Positions 1-7,501 of a DNA stretch of 17,246 nucleotides are shown here, one piece after another (within the stretch, counting starts at the first letter, position 1; every line of letters starts with the position of its first letter). This DNA comes from an uncultured Lachnospiraceae bacterium (GTDB lineage: Bacteria; Bacillota; Clostridia; Lachnospirales; Lachnospiraceae): NCBI GenBank assembly GCA_946538445.1, contig CAMNGO010000024.1, positions 1 to 17,246 on the forward strand. Direction: 5' to 3'. Below the pieces are notes generated by a model. That model had not been told where the DNA came from, ran no database searches, and was given only the letters and a program-made list of their open reading frames with translations. Position numbers and translations under genes: made by a program.

Positions 1-6
1 TGAAAG

Positions 7-552
7 ATGAGAAAAATATTGGTGGTCATAGATATGCAGAATGATTTCATCGATATGGCTCTGGGAACCAAAGAAGCAGAAGCCATCGTGGAGAATGTGA
101 AGGAGAAGATCCGGTCCTATCCCACGGAAGATGTTATCGCCACCATGGATACCCATGGAGAAAACTATATGGAGACCCAGGAAGGTCAGAACCTGCCGGT
201 AAAACACTGTATCAAAGGAACAGAAGGCTGGCAGATCCGTCCGGACATCATGGCATTACTCAATGGTGCAAAAATATTTGAGAAGCCTACCTTTGGGTCC
301 ATAGCCCTGGCTGAATATATAAAAGATCTCTCCGAAAGAGAAGAGATTGAACTGGAATTGACAGGCTTGTGTACAGATATCTGTGTCGTATCCAACGCAT
401 TGCTGTTAAAAGCTTCCGTACCGGAAGCCAGGATCTCCGTGGATGCAGCCTGCTGTGCAGGAGTTACACCGGACAAGCATCTGGCAGCACTGGAGACCAT
501 GCGGTCCTGCCAGATCCATGTGCTGAATGATTCCGTTGGAACTTCGGTGTAA
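7..552 (+). CDS. Isochorismatase-fold cysteine hydrolase, nicotinamidase-like
   Basis: A 181-residue single-domain cysteine hydrolase. The family hydrolyses amides; nicotinamidases convert nicotinamide to nicotinate for NAD salvage. The catalytic triad is visible: Asp9 in VVIDMQNDF, Lys93 in FEKPTFGS and Cys126 in TDICVVSNA. A PncA-like metal site is also suggested by Asp48 and His50 (DTH), Glu56 or Glu59, and His67 (KHCIKG). This metal site, together with the length, favours nicotinamidase over a true isochorismatase, but the substrate is not proven. The start lies six bases into the window, so the upstream ribosome site and promoter cannot be judged; the bases tga at position 1 could be the stop of an upstream gene. 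The stop is 14 bases before the start of the next gene, which suggests co-transcription. Cytoplasmic, with no signal peptide or membrane segment. Confidence 0.85.
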   Translation: MRKILVVIDMQNDFIDMALGTKEAEAIVENVKEKIRSYPTEDVIATMDTHGENYMETQEGQNLPVKHCIKGTEGWQIRPDIMALLNGAKIFEKPTFGSIALAEYIKDLSEREEIELELTGLCTDICVVSNALLLKASVPEARISVDAACCAGVTPDKHLAALETMRSCQIHVLNDSVGTSV

Positions 553-560
553 AGGGGGGG
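551..560 (+). promoter_or_regulatory. Poly-G ribosome binding site setting the start of the next gene
   Basis: The run aaaggggggg overlaps the stop codon of the preceding gene. It touches the ATG at 561, which is too close for ribosome binding, but sits six bases before the ATG at 567. The second ATG is therefore the likelier start. Confidence 0.55.
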
Positions 561-566
561 ATGTCT

Positions 567-1451
567 ATGAGACATAATATCTGGAAAAGAATACTTGCCT
601 ATATTCTGATGATATGTCTTCTTGTCATGACTCCATGTACGTCCGCTTACGCCTCCGGAGTACCGGGAGTGAATGCCCGTGTCACACGGAAAAATGTCAT
701 GAGACTTCTCAACAAATATGACAAAAACGGCGCTTATCTCTTGAAGAAAACCAATAAGTACAGTGATTACATGCGTTGGTTTATTCCGGATCAGCGAATC
801 ATTGATACCATTGATGTTGCTGTTCATGAACAATGTCATGTCTATACCTGGAACAATGTCAGGTCATTTTATGAGAATAATATCTACGTAGGAAACAAGA
901 AGAAGGTAAGAGTAAAGTTTACCAAGGTGTTCCGATCGAAAAAAATGGCCAATTCCATACCCAGGCGCTGCCGTACATTCCGCTATCCGGTCTACATCAG
1001 CAAGGCGGATCCGAATCTGACCGCCAACAGAGATGGTATATACGGACTGATGGATGAGTTCTGCGCCTACCATTGGGGAATGAATGATAATGTGGCCCTG
1101 TATAAGTACTATAAAAGGTACGATCTGGAATCCGATGTATGGGACACTTATGTCAATATCGGATTAAATGGAAAGCAGGCTTATGCAGAGTTTAAATACT
1201 ACATCCTTCACTATCTTTATTATGCGAAGAAGCACTATCCCAGGATATATAAAGGGATCATGGCAAACAAAAGCTTTCGAAAAGTCTACCGAAAGACGGA
1301 GAGTCATTACGCCAAACTGATCCGTCAATTTGACAAAAGCCTGATATCCATCGGCTGTGATCCGGATTACGATCCATATGGCGAGATCACAGTACTATTA
1401 AAAGAATTAGAGAGAAAACGTTATAAGAATCTGCATAACAAACTAATGTAG
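567..1451 (+). CDS. Secreted protein with HExxH zinc-peptidase-like site
   Basis: A 294-residue protein from the preferred ATG; an in-frame ATG at 561 adds two residues. It opens with a basic stretch, a hydrophobic core (ILAYILMICLLVM) and a likely signal-peptidase cut after TSAYA, so it is exported. The mature part is very basic and rich in Tyr and Lys. It contains HEQCH (bases 825-839), which fits HExxH zinc-peptidase motifs, with two hydrophobic residues just before it (VAVHEQCH). About 73 residues after the second His is GLMDEFCAYHWG, whose Glu is a plausible third zinc ligand, as in gluzincins. The remainder (about residues 205-294) is helical. I do not recognise a named family; a secreted metallopeptidase or an inactive relative is inferred. 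There are 29 bases between its stop and the next gene, and no terminator is visible. Confidence 0.75.
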   Translation: MRHNIWKRILAYILMICLLVMTPCTSAYASGVPGVNARVTRKNVMRLLNKYDKNGAYLLKKTNKYSDYMRWFIPDQRIIDTIDVAVHEQCHVYTWNNVRSFYENNIYVGNKKKVRVKFTKVFRSKKMANSIPRRCRTFRYPVYISKADPNLTANRDGIYGLMDEFCAYHWGMNDNVALYKYYKRYDLESDVWDTYVNIGLNGKQAYAEFKYYILHYLYYAKKHYPRIYKGIMANKSFRKVYRKTESHYAKLIRQFDKSLISIGCDPDYDPYGEITVLLKELERKRYKNLHNKLM

Positions 1452-1480
1452 AGACATATGTAACAGCAAGGGGGAATTTT

Positions 1481-3277
1481 ATGGATATTATATCGATCTT
1501 ACAGCTTTTCGGCGGTGTTGGTCTCTTTCTCTTTGGTATGAGCCTCATGGGATCATCCCTGGAGACACTGGCCGGCGGCAGCCTGGAGAAGATTCTGGAA
1601 ACATTGACTACCAGTAAGAAGAAGGGAGTCGGAGAGATAAAGGGATGGGGTCTTGGTACCGCCGTAACCGCAATCATCCAGAGCTCGGCTGCAACCACCA
1701 TCATGCTGATCGGTTTTGTTAATGCCGGTATCATGAAACTGGGGCAGGCTATCCCCGTGGTTTTCGGTTCCAACGTGGGTTCCACAGCTACAGCCCAGAT
1801 CCTGAGACTTGGTGACATCGGATCGGGCAACCTGGTACTTCGGCTTCTGAAACCTTCCTCCTTTGCCCCTATGTTAGTGGGTGTGGGTGCTTTCATTATT
1901 CTCTTCTCCAAAAAGAAGAAACTGAAAGATGTGGCCGGTATCCTGATCGGCCTTGGAGTTCTTTTCTATGGTATGACCATGATGGAGTCTGTGTTTGCTC
2001 CTTTAAAAGAATCTCCTGCCTTCCAGAAGATTTTCCTGTCCTTCGAGAATCCTCTGCTGGGAATCGGAGCAGGCCTTCTCATCACTGCCATCATACAGAG
2101 CTCCAGCGCTTCTGTCGGTATCCTTCAGGCCTTATCGGCTACCGGAGCTGTCACCTATGCCACAGCAGTCCCTATTATCATAGGACAGAACCTCGGAAAG
2201 TGCATGACCATTATTCTGGGTGCCATCGGCGCGAATAAGAAGGCAAAGAGGGTTTCCTTAAGCTACCTTCTCTTTAATATATTTGGTGCGGTGATCTTCT
2301 TTGTTGTGATCTATGCAATCTATTATACCGTAGGTATTCCGTTTTTCGCCAAGGCAGTCAACAGAGGCGATATCGCGAATATCCATCTGGGATTCAACCT
2401 CGTGACCAGTCTGATCCTGCTTCCTTTCTCCGGAAAGATGGCAGATCTGACAGGGCGCATCCTGGGGTCAGACCCCGAGGACGAGGAAGAAAAAGAGTTT
2501 ATGAAACTGGATGATCGTCTGTTGCAGACACCGGTTATCGCTTTGGATCAGTGCCGGAATCTGATGGGTCAGATGATTGAGCATATTGAAGAGAACTTCA
2601 GTATCGCCATGTCATTTATTGATAAATTCGAGGAAGAAAAGTTCGCAGTCATGGAAAAAAATGAGCGTTTTGTAGACCGCTGTGAGACTGCACTGACTTC
2701 CTATATCATCCGGATTGACCGGTCTGCCCTCTCGGATGACAAGAAGTTTATGATTTCTGAGATCCTTAATTCCATCGGCGACCTGGAGAGGATCGGAGAT
2801 TATTGCATGAATATCGCCTTTGAAACCAGGGATATGGCAGCGGAGAAGATTGGTTTTTCTGAGGTGGGTAACCGGGAGTTAAAGCTCCTGATCAAAGCTA
2901 CCGAGGAATCTTTGGAGAGGCTCTTCAGTGCATACCGGGATAGAGACCGTATGAGTGCCATCCGGGTGGAGCCTTTATCCGAGATGATCGGTCATATGAA
3001 AGACATCATGAAAGATCATCATATCATAAGACTTCAGGAAGGAATCTGTAATGCCATAAGCGGCGCAGTCTTCTTTGACCTGGGTAACTGCTTCGACCGT
3101 ATCGGAGCTCATGCTGCCAACGTTTCTCTCCATATTATCAAAAGAATGGAAGCCGACAGAGCGTTTGACGAGATGCATGGACATTCCAATGAGATTTCCG
3201 GTGAGGAATATCTGAATATCTTCAGGGAATACGAGGAGAAATACCTGCTTCCTGTCAGAAACAGTTCGGCTAAATAA
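1481..3277 (+). CDS. Na/Pi cotransporter family protein with PhoU-like C-terminal domain
   Basis: A 598-residue membrane protein of the NptA/SLC34-like family, expected to import phosphate with sodium. The membrane half (about residues 1-325) shows the family's inverted repeat: QSSAATT (67-73) with GSNVGST (97-103), and QSSSAS (206-211) with GQNLGKC (235-241). The second half of the repeat usually reads GANxGTT, so GQNLGKC is somewhat divergent. An acidic linker (GSDPEDEEEKE) leads to a soluble helical region (about 345-590) typical of a fused PhoU-like domain, for example the DLERIGDYCMNIA stretch; PhoU-like domains are linked to phosphate sensing. The start is supported by aaggggg eight bases upstream. 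The linker codons contain the 13-mer GGGGTCAGACCCC, reported separately. Length and domain order are normal for Bacillota members. Confidence 0.93.
   Translation: MDIISILQLFGGVGLFLFGMSLMGSSLETLAGGSLEKILETLTTSKKKGVGEIKGWGLGTAVTAIIQSSAATTIMLIGFVNAGIMKLGQAIPVVFGSNVGSTATAQILRLGDIGSGNLVLRLLKPSSFAPMLVGVGAFIILFSKKKKLKDVAGILIGLGVLFYGMTMMESVFAPLKESPAFQKIFLSFENPLLGIGAGLLITAIIQSSSASVGILQALSATGAVTYATAVPIIIGQNLGKCMTIILGAIGANKKAKRVSLSYLLFNIFGAVIFFVVIYAIYYTVGIPFFAKAVNRGDIANIHLGFNLVTSLILLPFSGKMADLTGRILGSDPEDEEEKEFMKLDDRLLQTPVIALDQCRNLMGQMIEHIEENFSIAMSFIDKFEEEKFAVMEKNERFVDRCETALTSYIIRIDRSALSDDKKFMISEILNSIGDLERIGDYCMNIAFETRDMAAEKIGFSEVGNRELKLLIKATEESLERLFSAYRDRDRMSAIRVEPLSEMIGHMKDIMKDHHIIRLQEGICNAISGAVFFDLGNCFDRIGAHAANVSLHIIKRMEADRAFDEMHGHSNEISGEEYLNIFREYEEKYLLPVRNSSAK
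2464..2476 (+). repeat. In-gene copy of the 13-mer GGGGTCAGACCCC
   Basis: This 13-base near-palindrome (six-base arms around a central A) is identical to the core of the large hairpin at 6309-6360. It lies in the linker of the Na/Pi transporter and encodes part of LGSDPE, keeping the frame open. Identity is seen directly; common origin is inferred. Confidence 0.6.
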
Positions 3278-3306
3278 TATTTATAATGAGAATAATAAAA
3301 AATGTG

Positions 3307-3330
3307 GGGCTGCCAGATGGCAGCCTTTCA
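3307..3330 (+). terminator. Weak hairpin, possible terminator or attenuator
   Basis: Arms ggctgcc (3308-3314) and ggcagcc (3319-3325) flank a four-base loop agat. Only three T follow on the plus strand, so termination would be weak and read-through into the next gene is likely. The A-rich stretch on the other side would give a better U-tract for minus-strand transcripts, but no minus-strand gene ends here. Confidence 0.4.
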
Positions 3331-3358
3331 CTAACACTTAAAATACAGGAGGATTAGA

Positions 3359-3550
3359 ATGAACAGAGAAACTATCGACAGAATCGATGTCATTGCCAAA
3401 AATCTGAATTCTCTTGCGGAACAGGTCCGCACTCTCAATGAGACCAATGATGTATCGGCTTCATTGCCTATCATCGTTGCGACTCTTAAGATGCAATCGG
3501 GAAATCTAAGCAAGATTTACGAAGAACTGACCAGAAAAGTTGAGGAATAG
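3359..3550 (+). CDS. Small helical protein of unknown function (63 aa)
   Basis: Not recognised. The 63 residues have no Cys, Trp, signal peptide or membrane segment. They read as two amphipathic helices (about residues 3-28 and 38-62) separated by a short NETNDVSAS linker, with regularly spaced Leu and Ile that suggest a helical hairpin or a dimerising coil. A strong ribosome site, aggagg, lies about six bases before the ATG, which is good support for translation. The gene sits 81 bases after the phosphate transporter, past a weak hairpin, and only six bases before the MATE exporter, so it is probably co-expressed with the exporter. A role in regulating or assembling either membrane neighbour is possible but purely inferred. 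Confidence 0.7.
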   Translation: MNRETIDRIDVIAKNLNSLAEQVRTLNETNDVSASLPIIVATLKMQSGNLSKIYEELTRKVEE

Positions 3551-3556
3551 ATAACT

Positions 3557-4942
3557 ATGAATGATTTTATAAAGAAACTGTTTTCACCTGTGGACATGAC
3601 AGTGGGTAATCCCGTAAAGCAGGTCCTGACTTTTACACTTCCCATGCTGATCGGTAATTTTGCCCAGCAGATGTACAATACGGCCGACGCCATCATTGTT
3701 GGCCGTTACGTAGGAGATAATGCATTGGCAGCAGTCGGAAGCGCTGCGCCGATTCTGAATCTGATGCTGGTGTTGTTTATCGGTATTTCCGTGGGCGCTT
3801 CCGTCATGGTCTCCCAGTATTATGGTGCCAGGATGAGAGAGGAGCTGTCCAGCTCCATCGGAAGCTGCATCTCCCTGACGGGAATTGCTTCTATCATTAT
3901 CATGATCATCGGGCCATTGCTGGCAAGACCCCTTCTGTCCTTGCTGGGGACGCCGGCTTCCATCATCGACTGGTGCACCTCCTATCTGACCATCCTCTTT
4001 CTGGGCTTTGCGGGCACGGGATATTATAACATCCTGGGTGGCGTACTGCGAGGATTGGGAGACTCCATATCTGCCTTGTTATATCTGATTGTGGCCACTA
4101 TTATAAATATCGTATTGGATCTGGTTTTTGTGGCTTATTTTAATATGGGAGTATCCGGCGTGGCACTGGCCACCATTATCGCCCAGTTTATCTCTGCTTT
4201 TCTTACCATATGGAAACTGATGCGGATGAAAGATCTTTTTGATCTGAAATGGAAATATGTGAAACCGGAGACCAAATATTCCGGAAAATTAATCCGGCTT
4301 GGGCTCCCGGCCGGAATCACCCAGGCCATCATCTCCCTTTCCATGGTAGTGGTTCAGTCCCTGACCAACTCCTTTGGAGAGACCTGCATCGCGGCTAACG
4401 TGATCGTGATGAGAGTGGATGGATTTGTCATGCTGCCGGCCTTCTCTTTCGGTACTGCCATGACGACATTTGCAGGCCAGAATATCGGTGCAAACCGGAT
4501 GGACCGGGTTACCACCGGAACCCGTAATACAACCCTGGCTGCCATGGGGATCAGTACTGTTTTATCTCTTCTGATCCTGCTTTTCGGCAGACATCTCATG
4601 GCAATCTTTACTTCCACGGATGAACTTATCACCATCAGTTACAATGTGATGCGTATTCTTCTGGTGGGATATGTGGCCATGGAAGTCACCCAATGTCTGT
4701 CCGGCGTCATGAGAGGAGCGGGGGATACCATGACTCCCATGTGGATCTCACTCTTTAACTCCGTAATTATGCGTGTCCCTCTGGCTTATCTGCTGGTGTG
4801 GATGACAAAAACTCCGGATAAACCCCAGGGCAATTTCTACATGATGGGAGTATCTCTCATGATTACCTGGGTGATCGGTGCCCTTCTGACTCTGATTTTA
4901 TACAGAAGAGGAAAATGGAAGACCAAAGCCATCACAGGCTAA
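3557..4942 (+). CDS. MATE family efflux transporter
   Basis: A 461-residue polytopic membrane protein with about twelve predicted membrane segments in two homologous halves, the normal MATE size and layout. The N-terminus is characteristic: GNPVKQVLTFTLPMLIG, then QQMYNTADAIIVGRYVG and NALAAVGSA. The second half repeats this pattern, with LGLPAGITQAII near residues 248-259, then AANVIVMRVDGF. FAGQNIGANR and VMRGAGDTMTP are also typical of the family. MATE proteins expel cationic drugs or metabolites using Na or H gradients; the substrate cannot be read from sequence. The ribosome site gaggaa lies within the end of the preceding small gene, and the gap is six bases, so translation may be coupled. 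The next gene follows after 26 bases. Confidence 0.95.
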   Translation: MNDFIKKLFSPVDMTVGNPVKQVLTFTLPMLIGNFAQQMYNTADAIIVGRYVGDNALAAVGSAAPILNLMLVLFIGISVGASVMVSQYYGARMREELSSSIGSCISLTGIASIIIMIIGPLLARPLLSLLGTPASIIDWCTSYLTILFLGFAGTGYYNILGGVLRGLGDSISALLYLIVATIINIVLDLVFVAYFNMGVSGVALATIIAQFISAFLTIWKLMRMKDLFDLKWKYVKPETKYSGKLIRLGLPAGITQAIISLSMVVVQSLTNSFGETCIAANVIVMRVDGFVMLPAFSFGTAMTTFAGQNIGANRMDRVTTGTRNTTLAAMGISTVLSLLILLFGRHLMAIFTSTDELITISYNVMRILLVGYVAMEVTQCLSGVMRGAGDTMTPMWISLFNSVIMRVPLAYLLVWMTKTPDKPQGNFYMMGVSLMITWVIGALLTLILYRRGKWKTKAITG

Positions 4943-4968
4943 AAAGATAGATAGAAAGGAATGAGTTT

Positions 4969-6303
4969 ATGAGTTTACGGGATGAAATCTATAATTCCTA
5001 TAAAGACCACATCAACTCTCATATGGAGGAAAACCGAAAGGGAGCTCTGGCAATAAGAGACCGCATGGAGCATTCCCAGCTATACTGGAACGGGACGGTG
5101 GATAAGACCGTTCACATTCCGAAAATATTTGACGAAGAGACCATCGGGAGATTTCGCCGGATCGCTTCTTTTACTTATCAGATCTTCGGGAAGGTGATCC
5201 GGGAGTACCGGGAACATGAGGATTTCAGAAAGCTGTTCCCTTTCAACAAGGAATTGGAGGAGCTGATTTTGCTTCCGGCTCCTTATGACGGATTTCTTCC
5301 GATCGCCCGTTTTGATCTTTTTTACCATGAAGATACCGATGATTTCCGTTTTTGTGAGATTAATACGGATGGAACAGCAGCTATGATCCGTGACCTGGAA
5401 TTGCGAAAAGAACTGATCAATAATCCGGCTCACCAGGAGATCATCCGAAAATATAAGTTAAGGCATTTTGAACTATTTGACAGTTGGGTTCAAACCTTTA
5501 TGGGATTATATGATACCTACCCCAAAAAGAAGGACAATCCAAATGTAGCCCTGGTAGATTTCCTGGAAAATGCCACTCTCAGGGAATTCGAAGAGTATGC
5601 AAGACACTTCCAGGAGGCAGGAATTCTCTGTGAGATCTGTGACATCCGTAATCTGGTATATAAAGACCATGCCCTGTATTCCCCTGCCGGGCATAAGATT
5701 GATGCCATATACCGTAGAGCGGTTACTGCAGATATCATGGACCACTATGATGAAGTGACGGCTTTTCTGGATGCCGTTCGTAATGATGATGTTTTTCTTG
5801 CAGGGGCATTTGAAACCCAGCTCATTCATACCAAATGGCTCTTCTATGTCCTTCATCATCCTCGCTCCAGGAAATTCCTTACGGAAGAAGAGTGGCAGTT
5901 TGTGGAGAAGCATGTACCAAAAACCGTGGAATTTGCCCCCGAATACATCAGCCTGGATGAGGTGACAGCCGAAAAAGATTCCTATATTCTCAAACCGATG
6001 GATGCCTATGCTTCCAAGGGAATCTATGCCTCGGGCAGGGAATATGATCAGGAGAAATGGGAAGAGATCTGCCGGGACCTCTATGGCAAAGGTTATATCT
6101 GTCAGCAGTATTGTGAGCAATATATGACAGAAAATATTGATTTTGCCTGGGGTGACGGCAATTGGCATCCCTACATCAACATGCCGGGACTCTATGTCTA
6201 TAATGGCGTATTTTCCGGTTTTCTCATGAGGATGGCCTGCGAGGAGAATATCATCGTAGCCCACGAAAATGAGAGGACCGCACCGGTCTTTGTATGCGAA
6301 TGA
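4969..6303 (+). CDS. Glutathionylspermidine synthase-like ATP-grasp protein
   Basis: A 444-residue cytoplasmic protein resembling the C-terminal synthetase half of glutathionylspermidine synthases, an ATP-grasp fold that makes amide bonds through an acyl phosphate. Supporting motifs are FRFCEINTDGTAAM (about 126-139, with Glu130 and Asn132 as likely metal or substrate ligands), DAIYRRAVTADI (245-256), YILKPMDAYASKGIY (339-353, with Lys342 a likely nucleotide ligand), ICQQYCEQY (377-385) and a C-terminal NMPGLYVYNGVFSGF. There is no N-terminal CHAP amidase domain as in the bifunctional E. coli enzyme. Clostridia rarely make glutathione, so the real substrates may be another amine or peptide; the family call is firmer than the reaction. 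The ribosome site agaaagga lies about ten bases before the ATG. It is the last gene of the plus-strand run and is followed by a strong hairpin. Confidence 0.7.
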   Translation: MSLRDEIYNSYKDHINSHMEENRKGALAIRDRMEHSQLYWNGTVDKTVHIPKIFDEETIGRFRRIASFTYQIFGKVIREYREHEDFRKLFPFNKELEELILLPAPYDGFLPIARFDLFYHEDTDDFRFCEINTDGTAAMIRDLELRKELINNPAHQEIIRKYKLRHFELFDSWVQTFMGLYDTYPKKKDNPNVALVDFLENATLREFEEYARHFQEAGILCEICDIRNLVYKDHALYSPAGHKIDAIYRRAVTADIMDHYDEVTAFLDAVRNDDVFLAGAFETQLIHTKWLFYVLHHPRSRKFLTEEEWQFVEKHVPKTVEFAPEYISLDEVTAEKDSYILKPMDAYASKGIYASGREYDQEKWEEICRDLYGKGYICQQYCEQYMTENIDFAWGDGNWHPYINMPGLYVYNGVFSGFLMRMACEENIIVAHENERTAPVFVCE

Positions 6304-6308
6304 AGCAA

Positions 6309-6360
6309 AGCAGGGGGTCAGACCCCATTACAAACATGTAATGGGGTCTGACCCCCTGCT
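6309..6360. repeat. Perfect 24-bp inverted repeat with four-base loop (GGGGTCAGACCCC core)
   Basis: Arms 6309-6332 and 6337-6360 are perfect reverse complements around the loop aaca. Each arm contains the near-palindrome GGGGTCAGACCCC or its complement, so smaller nested hairpins are also possible. It lies between convergent genes, six bases after one stop and 12 bases before the other. A T-rich stretch (from 6364) follows on the plus strand, so it could act as a two-way terminator. However, its length and the repeated core look more like a REP-like or mobile palindromic unit. Confidence 0.85.
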
Positions 6361-6371
6361 AAATTTATCTT

Positions 6372-7307
6372 TTATTTTTTTATCCATTCTTTCAATTGTG
6401 TCAGGATCATATCCATCAGGCGGACCCGGGCTTCCTTGCTGGCCCATGCTATATGCGGGGTGATGATCAGACGATCACTGTCCTTATAGTCTGCCAGAGG
6501 GCTGTCGTCAACCATGGGTTCCACATCCAATACATCAAGGCCTGCTGCCATGATCTTGTTTTGGTCCAGGGCTTCTCTCAGGTCCTTTTCCACGATGATA
6601 GGACCACGTCCCAGATTCAGGAAGATGGCAGTATCCTTCATCTGATCAAAAGCAGCTGCATCGATGAGATGCTCCGTATGCTTGTTAAGAGGGGCATGAA
6701 CAGATATGATGTCTGACCGGCGGTAGAGCTCCTCCAAGGATACCTGATTATACCCTTCCTGAGGAGGACGGTTGGAGGCGGAGGCATAGATCACATTTGC
6801 TCCGAAAGCCTGAGCAATCTGAGCCACCCTCCTTCCGATGGTACCTAATCCGATGATGCCCCAGGTCTTCCCTGAGATTTCAAAATAAGGCTTTTGAACA
6901 TTGGTAAAATTACCGGAAGAAGCGTATTCCCCGGATTTTACGTAATCATCGAAATATCTCATATGCTCCATGACATAGAAGAGGAGGGAAAAGGTGTGCT
7001 GGGCCACTGCTTCTGTGGAATAACCTGCAGCATTACACCAGCCGATCCCCCGTTTCTCCAGATAATCCAGGTCCAGATTATTGGTACCGGTGGCTGTTTC
7101 GCAGACGAACTTCAGCTTTTCTGCCTGCCCTACACTGTACTCATTGATCACAACCTTGTTGGTGAGAACCACATCGGCATCCCTGGTCCTCTCCACGGTT
7201 TCTTCGGGGGTGGAGGAGGGGTAGGTGATGAATTCCCCCAGCTGTTCAAATCCTGACAGGTCGATATCTGATCCTATGGTGGCTGCATCTAAAAAAACGA
7301 TCTTCAT
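6372..7307 (-). CDS. D-2-hydroxyacid dehydrogenase, NAD(P)-dependent
   Basis: A 311-residue enzyme of the glycerate dehydrogenase/hydroxypyruvate reductase type, interconverting 2-keto and D-2-hydroxy acids. Counting from the chosen start, the nucleotide loop GLGTIG is at 153-158. The catalytic residues are Arg234 in NLGRGPI, Glu263 in DVLDVEP and His285 in TPHIAWAS. After the second strand of the Rossmann fold the sequence is YASASNRPP, without the usual acidic residue that selects NAD; this hints at NADP use but is not decisive. The start at 7307 is preferred over the longer reading frame from 7352 because aaaggaag lies about nine bases before this ATG and the family begins with MKIVFLDA. 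It converges on the ATP-grasp gene and diverges from the LRR gene, so it is probably monocistronic. Confidence 0.9.
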   Translation of the reverse strand: MKIVFLDAATIGSDIDLSGFEQLGEFITYPSSTPEETVERTRDADVVLTNKVVINEYSVGQAEKLKFVCETATGTNNLDLDYLEKRGIGWCNAAGYSTEAVAQHTFSLLFYVMEHMRYFDDYVKSGEYASSGNFTNVQKPYFEISGKTWGIIGLGTIGRRVAQIAQAFGANVIYASASNRPPQEGYNQVSLEELYRRSDIISVHAPLNKHTEHLIDAAAFDQMKDTAIFLNLGRGPIIVEKDLREALDQNKIMAAGLDVLDVEPMVDDSPLADYKDSDRLIITPHIAWASKEARVRLMDMILTQLKEWIKK

Positions 7308-7348
7308 CTTATTTGCTTCCTTTCTTTCCATTTTCAAATCATTGAGAG

Positions 7349-7368
7349 CCATGATCGATCAGTCATGG
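7349..7368. promoter_or_regulatory. Nested palindrome upstream of the dehydrogenase gene, possible operator
   Basis: Outer arms ccatga (7349-7354) and tcatgg (7363-7368) enclose a perfect ten-base palindrome, tgatcgatca (7352-7361), which overlaps the outer left arm. It lies about 40 bases before the dehydrogenase start, in the divergent intergenic region, which suits an operator or a 5' leader hairpin. No regulator is identified. Confidence 0.35.
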
Positions 7369-7377
7369 TGTTAATTC

Positions 7378-7407
7378 TATTTTCCTGCAGGGAAGTTGTT
7401 CCGTCAA
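7378..7407 (-). promoter_or_regulatory. Candidate promoter for the dehydrogenase gene
   Basis: Reading the minus strand, TTGACG (7407-7402) is a good -35 box, followed after 18 bases by AAAATA (7383-7378), a poor -10 box. TAGAAT lies slightly further on, but at 22 bases spacing. The position suits a transcript of the dehydrogenase; the -10 assignment is weak. Confidence 0.3.
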
Positions 7408-7440
7408 GTATCTTTTTATTTCTTTTTTTGAGTATTTGTG

Positions 7441-7446
7441 TATAAT
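7441..7446 (+). promoter_or_regulatory. Candidate -10 box of the LRR/kinase operon
   Basis: A perfect TATAAT preceded by TGTG, about 55 bases before the LRR gene start. The upstream 35 bases are T-rich but hold no clear -35 box at 16-18 bases spacing, so it may rely on the TG-rich extension or on an activator. It is the only good promoter-like site before this operon. Confidence 0.4.
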
Positions 7447-7501
7447 AGTAGAGTAGGTTAACTATCGGTAAGTAAGAAGAAAATGATATCGGGGTAATGG
7501 C

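Noticed and set aside
3282..3287. TATAAT downstream of the phosphate transporter as a promoter for the small gene
   Set aside because: The region is simply A/T rich and has no -35 box at a usable distance, so it was not listed as a feature.
5506..6264. A 252-residue open frame on the minus strand opposite the ATP-grasp gene
   Set aside because: The plus frame carries conserved motifs and a ribosome site; this one is explained by codon bias in the opposite strand.
7308..7352. N-terminal extension of the dehydrogenase (15 residues from 7352)
   Set aside because: The internal ATG at 7307 has a better-placed ribosome site, and the family starts with MKIVFLDA-like sequence. The extension would also cover the palindrome.
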